NCBI GenBank assembly: GCA_964019055.1
Contig: OZ025208.1
Coordinates: 14,266,097-14,330,096 of the forward strand
Length of the DNA: 64,000 bases
Source of the DNA: Anthopleura xanthogrammica
Taxonomy: Eukaryota > Cnidaria > Anthozoa > Actiniaria > Actiniidae
Direction of reading: 5' to 3'
Both the position numbers and the translations under genes were made by a program. Below are positions 15,001 to 24,300 of the stretch, one piece after another. Numbering within the stretch: position 1 is the stretch's first letter; the number at the start of each line of letters is the position of its first letter. The notes beneath the pieces are model-generated. The model searched no databases and had not been told where the DNA came from. It saw only the letters and a list, made by a program, of their open reading frames with translations.

Positions 15001-17966
15001 CCAGAGTGTTCGATAGGACGTGGTTCAACTGTCTAGCCACGCGTCTCATTCGAGAAGGCACTCGTGCCAGGGTCACACAGTTTTAACTTATCTTATTACA
15101 TGTTATCAGCATGATTTGAAGATTATGACTGAATACAAGGACTTAATTATTCAGTCTTCTCTTTTGATTTTGACTAGCATATTTATTGCTATAGTTTTTC
15201 TATTGTCAAATTGATTTTCACTGTGACAAAAGTAAGTCTACATCTTTATGGTTGGCGGAATGGTGCAAAATTCAAGACGTTTATATATTTATTCAAATTC
15301 AATAAATAGTTTGTTCTTATTCAAGTTAATATATTGATTCAAGAATAAATCACTTCAAATTCAATCTCTATATTTATGTTCATGATTTTACATTGACAAA
15401 CTCAAGAAATGTTGGCATTCAACTTCATGCCCCTTTTAATTCTTTGCATCGCGTTCAAAAACTCGAAGTTAAACCCTGGTTAAAGCCCAACGATCGAATT
15501 GGAATTTCAATTTTTGAAAATTTGAGGATTTGAAAATTCTAGAAGGAAAAGACAGCAGCGAGTCGAAACCGTAGCGGTAAGAGGCGCCTCATTAGTAGCA
15601 CACTTCACCCCCGTCTTTCAAGAACTGTAGTACAAAACCAGACACTAAACTAAGCGCTAAGAAGAACTATAATTACCAAAGGTCAAATGCTAGCAGCTGC
15701 GCTCCATAAGAGTAGCTGAATTATAAGTGATAATGTCTCGCTGTCTCTGATAAAAATCTGGAAACTATGTAACCACCTTTCTGTGTTTTATCCAAGACTT
15801 TACCATTGCTCAGGCAGGAAGTTTGATAGTCAAGCTAACTTTTGCGACCTCTTTATGCTACGTGTTGCTAACTTATCATTCCATTCAGATGTAACAATAA
15901 ACAATGAAGCGTACAGCCAAGAAAAGGGCTTATCTGTCCCTCTATGTACCTTACGCAGTACTCGTACTGTTGCCCTCGGCTTATCAAAGACTTTTTCTTT
16001 GTCTTTCCACTGATTCAGACGTAACATTAGACAATGAAGCGTACAGCCAAGAAAAGGGGTTATCTGTTCCTCTATGTACCACAGTGACAATCAACGTCAA
16101 AGTCTCAAATAATGCGGGTAGGTAAAAATAGATTTATAAAATGACTGAGCTATAACGCGCGCTCTGATTGGTCGATTTGCCATCTCATATGAGAATATCC
16201 ACTTCGCGTCTCAGTTTCTTACGCTTCTCTCGTGTTCTCTCAACACCCCGCGCTTTAGATCAGAGTATCTAAAAACAGACAACTGCTTTATATTTCCCAA
16301 TTCCTTATCAAGTCGCCTGAGTGTTTTGACAATGTCAAAGCTGACTAAGATAATTACTAGGGGCAAGGTCAAAAAATTTCATAAATAGGAACCCAGTTTC
16401 ATTGATTTAGGTGGTGAGTACCGGTAAATTCTTCCTCCTATCTCACAGACCTGTTGAAGTGGTGTATTGAAATGCTCGATACTGGGTGTCTGTATAGTGA
16501 CTATCATTCTCTACACAAATGCGCTGCTTAGTATACATGCAAAAAGACAGTATATTCATTTGTGGAATTTTCACTTTAAGTGTTAGAGATACTTGAGGAC
16601 AAAAGCCAGGATTTCACTTCCAGAGGTGGTGGGTACCGGATAACCCCACCCCTCCCCTGTAAATCCTAAGATGACAAACTGTTTTGACCTCGTCCCTTAC
16701 TTCCTTATTTCCAAGAAAGTACCTAGTTAACGAGCGCATGATTCCTCGATATGACCCAATTTAGCCACCTGTGAATCATTGCTTTCGGAGACAAATTTTG
16801 GTTCCGATGGGTTTCTGCAGTACGACAGGAGCATGTCGTGGTTCCGCACCCCATGGAAACAGTTTAGCCACCTTTGGAAACAATTAACAAAACACGTTTC
16901 TGGAAAAGTGTCCTCGTTCATTCAAGGCTTAACCCATAAGTAACTAATTGTTTCTTCGCTTAGATCTGACATACAGTCGGATTCTGTTGTCATTTGAACC
17001 GTACCAGGATCACTCGAACGGCTACCGGGCGTACGAACTGAACGGTAAAGTGGCCTGGTTAGGAGACCTGAGCAGCTGCACCGACAGTGTGAGTATATTT
17101 TAATGATTCTTTCTTATTAGACCACGGGCAGCCAAAACAAGGTAGCTGAAAATGACCTTGTTTGGAGTGGGTTGCCGCATTTAATGTGAGTCACGGAGAT
17201 TCAATTTTTTTTCTTGCCACATTGCAGTTTACACAACGTTTTATATTTATATCTGTGAATCAGACAACTTGAGATGGACTTCCTTTGTTTTGGCTTCCGT
17301 GTATCAGACTCACAATATCTTTACAGTTTGATTGACGAAAGATCAAACACCAGTGATAGACCCCTTCCAGCACGTCGGAATGCAGCTCAATTTGGAGGAC
17401 AAAGTTTCCAATTCTCCGGGGATTGAATTCTTTTGTCTTGACCTCCAGATTTAGCTGCTTTGACGTCATGTACAAGGAATCTGTTTAAAGTCAGATTAAT
17501 ACAGGTTTTGTTATCAAATTCCTCTGTCCATCAAACTGATATCTATCTCCAGGATTGGCCACAATTACCTGACTTTTAACCGCGTCTCAGACGTCGAGAG
17601 GCAGATTGTCTGGGTCGTCATAACCTTCAACCTGCTGCTCAAACATACCAACATGCGTTGTTGATCTTCCTAAGTCTCATATTGGTATCTCTGGCGATAT
17701 TCTTTTTGACATCACTTTTCTATGGTTTTGTTTCATCAATCTAGCTCTCTCCCGGTGATTCTCTACAGCATTCTTGCTCATTTGTCTTCTTCTACACCGG
17801 GGACTTTTTTGTTCAAATCAGTTGTGGTGCAACTGACTCCCAAACAGCCACTCCTTTGAACCGCTCGCCTCGTGCGAGCCAAGATAAAACCATGGAAAGA
17901 AACACGAAACCGAATACGCATTGTTGGACGTTTTCTCCTCCAGTAAAGATAACAGTCGTGGCCTAA
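27..17966 (+). CDS. TRAPPC9: TRAPPC9 (NIBP), C-terminal 18 exons; 5' end outside window
   Basis: TRAPPC9 is a TRAPPII tethering-complex subunit acting at the Golgi and recycling membranes (known of the family). Exons read: 27-155, 1433-1502, 1667-1760, 1989-2180, 3086-3225, 3809-3894, 4391-4517, 6200-6419, 7397-7482, 7862-8165, 8684-8787, 9869-9938, 11618-11672, 12292-12363, 13321-13437, 16019-16117, 16964-17088, 17745-17966 (TAA stop). Phases agree at every junction except 12363/13321. Together they encode about 770 residues. Family signatures seen in order include RYSSAAKLYSKLGFHRKAAF, RLLHELVFTARRLGDP, the NTMPFEL segment, SFEPYQDHSNG and FFYTGDFFVQIS near the C terminus. Vertebrate TRAPPC9 is about 1,150 residues, so roughly the N-terminal third is missing to the left. 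One junction is odd: exon 14 ends at a GTATCCTT donor in phase 0, but exon 15 needs one carried base, so a micro-exon, unusual splice or one-base error is likely. Identification is firm; single splice edges are read by eye. Confidence 0.92.
243..1197. repeat. 56-bp satellite in TRAPPC9 intron, about 17 copies
   Basis: A head-to-tail array with a 56-bp period fills most of the intron between exons 27-155 and 1433-1502. Units share TACCTTACCTACAGTATCTC and differ by single substitutions (for example CGTGGCACAT versus CATGACACAT). Variant types recur at intervals, suggesting expansion of blocks of several units. There are no spacers, so it is not a CRISPR. Confidence 0.95.
2209..2466 (+). mobile_element. 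tRNA-derived SINE copy in TRAPPC9 intron
   Basis: The segment starts GGTGGCATGGGTAGCGTAGT and carries a degenerate B-box-like GGGTTTGAGCTC about 50 bases in, followed by a T-rich body (ttttttctgggttctctga). The same architecture recurs at 20855, 33338 (reverse), 6545 (reverse) and 50765. Pol III-type SINE is inferred from the box arrangement; the source tRNA was not identified. Confidence 0.6.
3236..3640. repeat. 107-bp tandem repeat, about 3.5 copies, in TRAPPC9 intron
   Basis: GATCATGGGAAGG recurs at 3261, 3368, 3475 and 3582, a constant 107-base step. The first copy starts within 15 bases of the 3225 donor, so the array abuts the splice site. Later copies decay and lose similarity after about 3640. 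Confidence 0.85.
5141..5310. repeat. (TTTG/TCTG)n microsatellite
   Basis: About 170 bases of imperfect TTTG repeats interrupted by TCTG and TCTC units, in the TRAPPC9 intron between 4517 and 6200. It is open in several frames on both strands, but those reading frames are by-products of the repeat. Confidence 0.9.
5667..5800 (+). mobile_element. SINE body fragment
   Basis: GTGATCGTGGGCTCAGTTGG followed by a T-rich segment with ctctgggttttctgg resembles the body of the SINE at 2209 without a clear tRNA-like head. It is followed by an AAT microsatellite (5808-5850), consistent with a SINE tail. Weak call made by similarity of layout. Confidence 0.35.
6545..6730 (-). mobile_element. tRNA-derived SINE, minus orientation
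   Basis: Read on the minus strand it starts GGGAAGCACAGGTGGCATTA and has GGTTTGATTCC, a good B box (family pattern RGTTCRANTCC), then the T-rich body seen in the other copies. A (GGGA)n run lies at its far end near 6481. It lies just after the exon ending at 6419. Confidence 0.6.
7018..7292. mobile_element. Long imperfect inverted repeat rich in GTTGCA (MITE)
   Basis: The left arm (CTCATATTACTACCTGTGCA, from about 7094) is mirrored by GTTGCAGGTTGGGTGGTAAT on the right (about 7190-7209). The outer arms are built from repeated TTGTTGCAA-type words. The segment can fold into one long hairpin. No coding potential beyond chance. It ends about 100 bases before the TRAPPC9 exon at 7397. Confidence 0.65.
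10036..10192. mobile_element. Small palindromic MITE, about 157 bp
   Basis: Starts CAGTTTCCATTTTAGATAC and ends with its near-reverse complement (atctaaaatggggaactg). The interior pairs as well (ctgagagaacatgattgag against gagtgttctctcag). A related end fragment (gatcagagtatctaaaa) lies at about 16260. Confidence 0.65.
10211..10515. repeat. Two-copy direct repeat, about 155-160 bp each
   Basis: ATAAAATGGCAAGTGCACAA at 10211 recurs as ATAAAATAGCAAGTGCACAA at 10371, and similarity runs on through ACCAATCAGA and AGAACTCAGTTA to TGCTGATATAT in both. A local tandem duplication immediately after the MITE at 10036-10192. Confidence 0.75.
12943..13201. mobile_element. MITE family 1, copy 1 (259 bp, about 50-bp inverted ends)
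   Basis: The left end AATAGCCAATGTGC continues through AAAGCATGACGGGAAAGTGAG; the right end is the reverse complement with a few mismatches (ctcactttcccag, gcacattgcctattg). A second copy of the same length lies at 13979-14237. No ORF, so non-autonomous. It lies in the intron just before exon 13321. Confidence 0.8.
13979..14237. mobile_element. MITE family 1, copy 2
   Basis: Matches 12943-13201 across its whole length, including AAAGCATGATGGGAAAGTGAG, the internal AAATAAAAGGATTTCAGCAG and the inverted right end ending GTCTATTG. Same orientation, about 1 kb downstream, in the next intron. Confidence 0.8.
14281..14405 (+). repeat. Dispersed hairpin repeat, copy 1
   Basis: Contains CGCCAATATTAACCCGTATT followed by GGCGG, forming a local hairpin, and CTACGGCCAATACGGAATAT. 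The reverse complement recurs at 32704-32802 in the mucin-like gene, so it is an interspersed element. Confidence 0.65.
14420..14910. repeat. 137-bp tandem repeat, about 3.5 copies
   Basis: GATAGGGTGG recurs at 14522, 14659 and 14795, and each unit carries AAGCACTCTTGTCTAGTAAC or a close variant. A diverged unit with CGATAGGACGTGG continues near 15010. It lies in the intron before the duplicated TRAPPC9 exon. Confidence 0.8.
15889..15950 (+). pseudogene. Decayed partial duplicate of a TRAPPC9 exon
   Basis: 62 bases starting right after an acceptor (ccattcag) match the first 62 bases of the genuine exon at 16019, shifted by 130 bases. Both read a valine-threonine start and then NEAYSQEKGLSVPLCT. 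After 15950 the upstream copy diverges, and the conserved donor present at 16117 is missing. It therefore looks like a truncated tandem duplicate that keeps a usable acceptor. It could be spliced in occasionally, but no donor in the right phase is obvious. Confidence 0.7.
17330..17480. mobile_element. MITE family 2, copy 1
   Basis: CAGCTCAATTTGGAGGACAA is followed about 40 bases later by an inverted partner (ttttgtcttgacctccag). A reverse-complement relative lies at 33090-33245. It lies in the last TRAPPC9 intron. Confidence 0.55.
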
Positions 17967-20850
17967 CCAAAATCAAGATAAATGTCTTGGTTAGAAAATG
18001 GATGGACCTTTAATGAAGGGCTGGGCTGTTCTGGTGTGGCCCTGTGCGATCAGGTCCGTAACCATGGTTTTGATAACAAGTCAATTTCCGTATGGCGCGG
18101 ATATTGGGGTATGAAGTATGAATAGAAACTATTTGGCGTTAGAAAATTTGGAACAGAAATGCCCGGACGGGATACCTGTGTGTTGACAAGCAAAAAAAAA
18201 GATACCATGACAACCTTGACGACATAGCAGGAAATCACGTGACAGCATAGCAGGTCAAGAAATCACGTGATTCATGGGTCTATTTGCCTCGATTTCACGT
18301 CCACAACAACAAGGCACAGATATATATGTGATTACCAAGAGTATACCTACATGTGGTATCATCTGATTACAAAAATAACAACATTATATTCGAATAATGA
18401 TACAGATAATGATTGACTCAATCCAGTTATACTTCGGTCAGCCATGGACGCGGAAACTGGGGTCCAATCACAATAAGACTAACAAATGCTCTTCAATAAC
18501 AAATTTCTTTTTTATACGCACTTTTAAGTGTTAATTTTCTCACATCAATAGTGATAAATTAACCTCTAGAAAAAGGAATACAACTGTAATAATATACAGT
18601 TTAATTTTAATTTTTTTTTCGCACAAAACAATTTTTTGGTAGAATTGGGCTTCCTGTGGCTGTTTTTCTTCTCTATTTCTGGAGGGGAGGGGTATGGGGA
18701 GGGGTATGGGGAGGGGGGCTTGATGTAAATACAACTGAAAAGTTCTTGCCCAAGGCTCGATCTCTATCTCTATATGTCTGGTTGCGTGACTGTTAGCGTG
18801 ACTGCTAGTGTTACTGGTAGCCAACAAAGGCTCTATTGCATGCTGATCTTTGAAATCAACTTTTCTTTTATTATTTCATTCACTGATCCTAATATCCTTT
18901 ATGCAATCATTTTTTCTTTCTGTGGATAGGGTAGTTTGAGGGGCAGTTGTGGATCTAGTAGTTAATCAACGAATGCCCTCCAACCTTCCCTAAAATTACC
19001 TCTAAAGGTTACAATAATTGTTAGGTTAGAAAAACTCCCCTCCCCCTCCCCCAAATCAAAATCCTAGTTCTGGTCCATGACCAGTGGAAGTTTCGTATTT
19101 TCTCGATTTTGAGTGGGGGAGAAAATACAATCTCATTTAAATTTTGCCACATGTCTCTCTATATATTGTTCAATAAGTCAATATTATCTAGTAATAATAA
19201 AAATTTCTTTACTTTTAAAATGAGTTGCCAACCAGTAGCTAAAAAAAAATACGATTTTGTCTAATGTAATAAGTATCAGTTCGATGGGGTGGGGGGTGGG
19301 GGGTAGGGGGGTTAACGGTATGTAATCAGCTCAACAAAAGAAACCAAAGAAACATCTCTTACAAAATTCAACCAACATGGCGGCTATAAAATCAACATTA
19401 TACTTCAACACCGAAAAATTATTTGGCTGATGTCAAAATATTCAAGCAATTGATACACACTGTTAGAAGTCCTTGTTTCCCCCTCCAGATTCAGTTGAAT
19501 TGAGTGAGTTTATTTTGGATTTTTCAAAGTCCCTCTGACTGAGCCCAGCATCTTGCTTCCCTAACAGCCAGACGTGCCACACCGCTTCGGGCTCACATCC
19601 AAGGAGTTAGTAAGTATTTGCCAGCGATTTAGTGAGTGGCGCCAATCCTAAAGTCTATATACTATATCAAACGAGTTGTGAATGGAACCGAGTTTGAAGG
19701 GGCACTCTTCCCTCCTCGTGGGCCTAACAAAGCAAAAATAATAATAAAATGAAGGGGAAAAAATCTCATGAAAAAAACTTACTTAAAAAACGACTTGAGT
19801 GAGTCTAGAGGGAAAACTTAGAGACTGTTCACTAAAAGCGTAGCATTCATTTAGACAGCGTGGTCGCCCTAGGGGATTACTGCGGACCACGCGTGAGTTA
19901 TTTGATAAGCAAGCTACTCCAAGTCTGACAGTGGCCACCCGTTCTTTCTAGTGACCTTTGCTCTTCCATTTCTCGAATATTTACACAAAAACCGAAAAGT
20001 CACGGAGAAATTAAAACCTAACGTTTTCTATTCTATACACTTTAAATGAATCTCCCCATAAATGTTTCTACTCTCCATGATGAAAAAATAAAAATTTTGA
20101 TTTTTTAAGCAGAAATATTTCACAAAATATTTTGTGATAATTTTTCATGAATTATAATCCAAGAGAAATATTTCGAATTTTTTTGATTTTTGGCACTTAT
20201 TTCAATTTTTCATAATTTTTATGGCTACTCGCATTTCTCCTAGTATTTCATCGCTCTATATTTTTAGAATTCGTGACCGAGTAATCGAAAAAATGCCTTA
20301 AACTATCACTGATTGCAACAACCAGCTCCTGATATTGACCTATTAATCTTATTTGGTCGTCACATATAAGATACATTGATGTGTTTTGCCGGGCCAATAC
20401 GTCTCTTTACGGGTACTCCATTCATGCAATCATTGGATCTACCTGCTTGTTTAAACCAAACTTTTACCTTGTTATTATATTCCGTTTGAAAGTAACTTTC
20501 TTGATCAACACAAGGGGATCTCAAGTAGAGTTGCCCGCCGAAAAAATGGTGTTTCTTTAAAATAATACTGATCTAAATAAGCTCATGTTGTAACCATCGT
20601 TAACTACGTCGTAGTTGTAACCAGATGTTACTTGAGTTCTATGACACTTAAAAGACTTACAAGCTGGGTTAGATTATGGCTCGAGGGGTTTTCACGAAAG
20701 CCCTGTTGAAGGGCATTGCAAAAAAATTATCCTTTTGGGGGGAAATGAGATATCTTGTGAAAGGAAACATTGCGATGTGCTCGGACCACAGCATGGTTGC
20801 CGTAATATTAACTCCTGTATTTGAGTAGAGGAATGTCATTTTCGTTTCGT
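17967..20850. other. Intergenic, TRAPPC9 to SINE/satellite block
   Basis: About 2.9 kb with no coding segment I can support. It holds short G-rich runs (18680-18720, 19286-19312) and AT-rich sequence. An AATAAA at about 19195 is over 1 kb past the TRAPPC9 stop, and I could not assign a poly(A) site. Confidence 0.5.
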
Positions 20851-20854
20851 GCAT

Positions 20855-20990
20855 AAGGGGATCATGTGCGGTGTTTAGTTGAACCCTCTGGGACGGGTTC
20901 GATACATGGACTCGGCATCACATGTGGGTAAAATTTGTCAGGTCTCTCTTTTGATTCGAGGATTTTCTCCTAATTCTCTGAGTTAGCCGT
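20855..20990 (+). mobile_element. tRNA-derived SINE feeding a satellite array
   Basis: GGGACGGGTTCGATACATGG includes a B-box-like GGTTCGATAC, followed by a 60-base body with GATTCGAGGATTTTCTCC. Its 3' end (GAGTTAGCCGTGCTCTGACT) is the first unit of the adjacent array. The same tail is single-copy in the reverse SINE at 24176 and, diverged, in the SINE at 50765. Confidence 0.6.
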
Positions 20991-21658
20991 GCTCTGACTT
21001 ACATCAGCCCAGAGGTTGTTTCAGAGTTCGATCTGTGAGTTAGCCGTGCTCTGACTTAAATCAGCCCATATGTCGTTTCATGGTTTGATCTGTGAGTTAG
21101 CCATGCCCTGACTTAGATCAGCCCAGAGTTCGTTTCATGGTTCAATCTGTGAGTTAGCGGTGCCCTGACTTCGATCAGCCCAGAGTTTGTTTCATGGTTC
21201 AATCTGTGAGTTAGCGGTGCCCTGACTTAGATCAGCCCAGAGTTCGTTTCAGGGTTCAATCTGTGAGTTCGCCGTGCCCCTGACTTAGATCAGCACAGAG
21301 GTTGTTTCAGTGTTCAATCTGTGAGTTCGCCGTGCCCCTGACTTAGATCAGCACAGAGGTTGTTTCAGTGTTCAATCTGTGAGTTCGCCGTGCCCCTGAC
21401 TTATAGATCAGCCCAGAGGTTGTTTCAGGGTTCAATCTGTGAGTTCGCCGTGCCCCTGACTTAGATCAGCCCAGAGGTTGTTTCAGGGTTCGATGTGTGA
21501 GTTAGCCATGCCCTGACTTAGATCAGCCCAGAGGTTGTTTCAGGGTTCAATCTGTGAGTTAGCCATGCCCTGACTTACATCAGCCCAGAGGTTGTTTCAG
21601 GGTTCGATGTGTGAGTTAGCTATTCTGACTTTGATCAGCCCAAAGGTTGTTTCAGAGT
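20978..21658. repeat. About 57-bp satellite, around 12 copies, from a SINE tail
   Basis: Repeated GTGAGTTAGCCGTGCCCTGA and ATCAGCCCAGAGGTTGTTTC with a step of 57-60 bases. Sub-families differ by GTTAGCC versus GTTCGCC and by an extra C. The array starts where the SINE body ends. Confidence 0.9.
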
Positions 21659-21798
21659 ATCGAAAAAAGTTAAATCTCTTCCAATTACTTTTACATATGA
21701 TAAGGTCATTCATAAGAAATCAAATAATACTTTATTTTTCACCTCGTAATAAATAAGGTTTTCCCAATGCATAGGTTAGAAGTTAACTTTCAATAGCG

Positions 21799-21804
21799 TT
21801 TTAT
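21799..21804 (-). terminator. Candidate JUN poly(A) signal
   Basis: AATAAA on the minus strand about 670 bases past the JUN stop codon. A second AATAAA lies at 21731-21736. Assigned by position only. Confidence 0.35.
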
Positions 21805-22473
21805 TACAATCCTAGCATAAGCATTTTTCTTTTGTAAATATATATGTAAGAATTTAACTGAAAGTCCAGCTTTCAAAGCGTACAGCTCCTCCTTTTAAGC
21901 CTAAATGCAATATATAAAAATATAATTCTTGATTAAATATCCATCTTAAAATTAATTGACTTATTTCCCAGAAATAACGAGGCACTGAAGAGTGCAATTC
22001 TTCAAACAGTGAAACAGTACTAGATTTCTTTGACTAAGGATTACCTTACACGGTATTGGACGAATATTTAGCCGACCAAATTTTTGGCAAATTACACGGA
22101 ACCGTCTCTTCTTTTCTGACACGTACAATCCGACCCAAATTTGCACGTCCAGGCGTTTGAATGTATGTCCGAATAGCACAGTTTCGTGTGAAAGGAACGC
22201 CTAAACGTCAGTACAACTTTTTGAACGGTTAGAAATTGGCCGTCCGATACTGTGTAAGGCCAGCCTAAATATTATGTGCTGTTTAGTAAACGAGTAGGAG
22301 TGTTTTATCAGTACTTTTTGGTACATAAATAGTGCTAGTTATGTAGTACTGTTTCACTGATGATTTTCGCATTTAGAACTGCGTATGTACAAGACACAAG
22401 ACACAATCTGAGTCAGTAGAAAAGCGACTGTGTCAAGGTAGAACCGAAACAGACCCAATCTTATGTATATTTA

Positions 22474-23547
22474 TCAATAAGCTGCAGTAGTTACTGTAGG
22501 CAACTGGCAGCCAAAAGCAACATGTTCTAGCACCCTTTGCTTCAGTTCACCAACTTGTTGCCTCAAGGCGCTTGCAACAGCGTTCAACTCTATATTTTTT
22601 TCCTTCAGTTGTTGTACTCGCACCTCGAGCTGAGCTTCCCGTTCGAGTTTTTTTCGTCGACATTTAGAAGCGGCTACGCGGTTCTTTTGCTTCTTTCGTT
22701 CTCGTTTGACGATTTCTTGCAACTCCAAATCGATTGGAGGCAGAGGAAGAACATTTAAGTTTTGACCACCACACAAAGATGTTTCGTCCAGTTTTTGTTT
22801 CTCTGGCTCGCTACTGATTTGCTCGTTTTGATTATACGTGGTATTTAAACTATCTCGTGAATCGTCCGATGGTTCTACAGCACTAACATAATGCATCGCT
22901 TCCATGTCACATTGAGTGCTTTCTCTACCAATTGATTCATAATTATGGTGCGACTCCTCACTCCTATCAGTCCATCCATAGCTCACCGTACTCGGGACGG
23001 TAATATGTTGTTGATATTGTATTTTCACATGTTCGTTATTCCCATGATGTTCTATATGCATGTGTTGTTGATCATGAATGTGTTGTAAGGCCTCGGCAAA
23101 TCCCTGGACATAAACCTCGCGCTGTTTCGCAACGCTGTTTCCTTCGCGCAAAATCCTGGTAGGCGTTGGCGTTTTATTTTGTATACTCGCGAGAATCTTC
23201 TCGAATTCCGGCGAAACAAGACTAAAAAGTGGGAATTCAGGCGACGAAGGTTGCGCTGGATTCCCTTTCGGTGTCAGCCCAGTGTTACTACCTATAAATC
23301 TTTCTAACTCCGGAGAAACCATTTTAAATATCCCCATATCGGGAGAGTGATGAAACATTCCAATCGAACTTTTTCCATTCATCGGCCGGTGGTTTTCTTG
23401 GCCTGTCATTTGAGTAGGTCGTAGATTTAACCTCATAGCGGACTTGTCGTATTTGTTAAAATTACTTCCTGACTGTGTTGGTGCCTGTTGTTCGTAGAAA
23501 AGCACATCCATGTTGTCGTAGCTCCTATAAACGTGATGGTCTCCCAT
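22474..23547 (-). CDS. JUN: JUN-family bZIP transcription factor, intronless
   Basis: 357 residues in a single exon, like vertebrate JUN. Jun binds TRE/CRE DNA as a homodimer or with Fos/ATF partners in the nucleus (family knowledge). Seen: basic region about 280-306 with KNRVAASKCRRKK; zipper leucines 307, 314, 321, 328 and 335; a Jun-type end with GCQLP. The N-terminal activation region has HSPDMGIFKMVSPELERFI (Ser68/Ser78, spaced like human Ser63/Ser73). A second copy, SSPEFPLFSLVSPEFEKIL (Ser102/Ser112), is followed by TPTPT (Thr128/Thr130) and GFAEAL, matching the c-Jun order. The N-terminal docking (delta) segment is short and weakly conserved (MDVLFYEQ). The start is the first ATG, just downstream of an in-frame A/T-rich leader. 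The middle (160-265) is His/Gln/Ser-rich and unrecognised. Very likely functional. Confidence 0.95.
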   Translation of the reverse strand: MGDHHVYRSYDNMDVLFYEQQAPTQSGSNFNKYDKSAMRLNLRPTQMTGQENHRPMNGKSSIGMFHHSPDMGIFKMVSPELERFIGSNTGLTPKGNPAQPSSPEFPLFSLVSPEFEKILASIQNKTPTPTRILREGNSVAKQREVYVQGFAEALQHIHDQQHMHIEHHGNNEHVKIQYQQHITVPSTVSYGWTDRSEESHHNYESIGRESTQCDMEAMHYVSAVEPSDDSRDSLNTTYNQNEQISSEPEKQKLDETSLCGGQNLNVLPLPPIDLELQEIVKRERKKQKNRVAASKCRRKKLEREAQLEVRVQQLKEKNIELNAVASALRQQVGELKQRVLEHVAFGCQLPTVTTAAY

Positions 23548-23671
23548 TTTTTTAAATCAAATTATAAAGAATCCTTCCTTGTCCGTTGAGTAATGTGAAA
23601 ATACTAACTAACTACGGAGTTTTTTTCTGGATCCACTGAAGCCGCTATGGCTTACCTGCAATTTTTAAGGA

Positions 23672-23725
23672 TGAAGTCACCCTTTGCACTAAACATTACG
23701 TCACCTGGTAAGCCGCTTATTGGTC
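23672..23725 (-). promoter_or_regulatory. JUN proximal promoter: CRE/ATF octamer and CCAAT box
   Basis: On the minus strand, TGACGTAA (23696-23703) is a CRE/ATF-Jun type octamer, as found in autoregulated JUN promoters. An ACCAAT box lies just upstream (about 23717-23723). A weak TTAAAAA (about 23672) may stand in for a TATA box. Sites are about 150 bases 5' of the ATG. Function is inferred from position and motif. Confidence 0.55.
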
Positions 23726-24175
23726 AGAATCTTTTCGCGCCGAAATGGAAGGAATTGACGCGAGCGGGCGTAAAAAACGGAAGTTCAAGTTTAAAACCTT
23801 AAAACTATTTTAAATTTTTGCTTGAAGATTATTGTATTGTATTTCAATGCTATTTTCTCGTGACTTAGAAACAAATATTTATAGTTTTAAGGCTGGGATA
23901 TGTGGATCTCGAAACCAAACAGAAGTTGGCCGTACACTTTTGGACAAAGTGGCCACCAGGAAACAACCTGTTCCATCTCCCCGGCTGTAAACATTCTATC
24001 CGGGTCAATGGTCTGGCAAATTCCCTGAATTCCACCTGCAACTAACGCAAAGTCGACCAAATATGTAGAATTTTTATAAACAGTTAAGATCGTTTTTGCC
24101 GTAATGTAGGAATCACTTTAATATATATATATATATGAGAACTTCCCCGGTCCAACATTTAAGTTTTAATCTAAC

Positions 24176-24300
24176 CGGCTGAAACAACCTCTTGGCTGAT
24201 CAAAGTCACAGGGCACGACTAATTCACAGATTGAATTGGGATTTAGCTTGTTAGGTTAGCGGAAAACTTAGGGAGGAAAACCGAAAAAAGCCCGCTTCTC
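24176..24300 (-). mobile_element. SINE tail, single-copy form
   Basis: Read on the minus strand it carries a T-rich body (GGTTTTCCTCCCTAAG), then CAATCTGTGAATTAGTCGTG and ATCAGCCAAGAGGTTGTTTC. That is the unit repeated 12 times at 20978-21658, here present once. Confidence 0.6.

Noticed and set aside
23560..23570. TTTATAAT as the JUN TATA box
   Set aside because: It is only about 15 bases from the ATG, leaving no room for a 5' UTR; the CRE/CCAAT group lies about 150 bases upstream instead.
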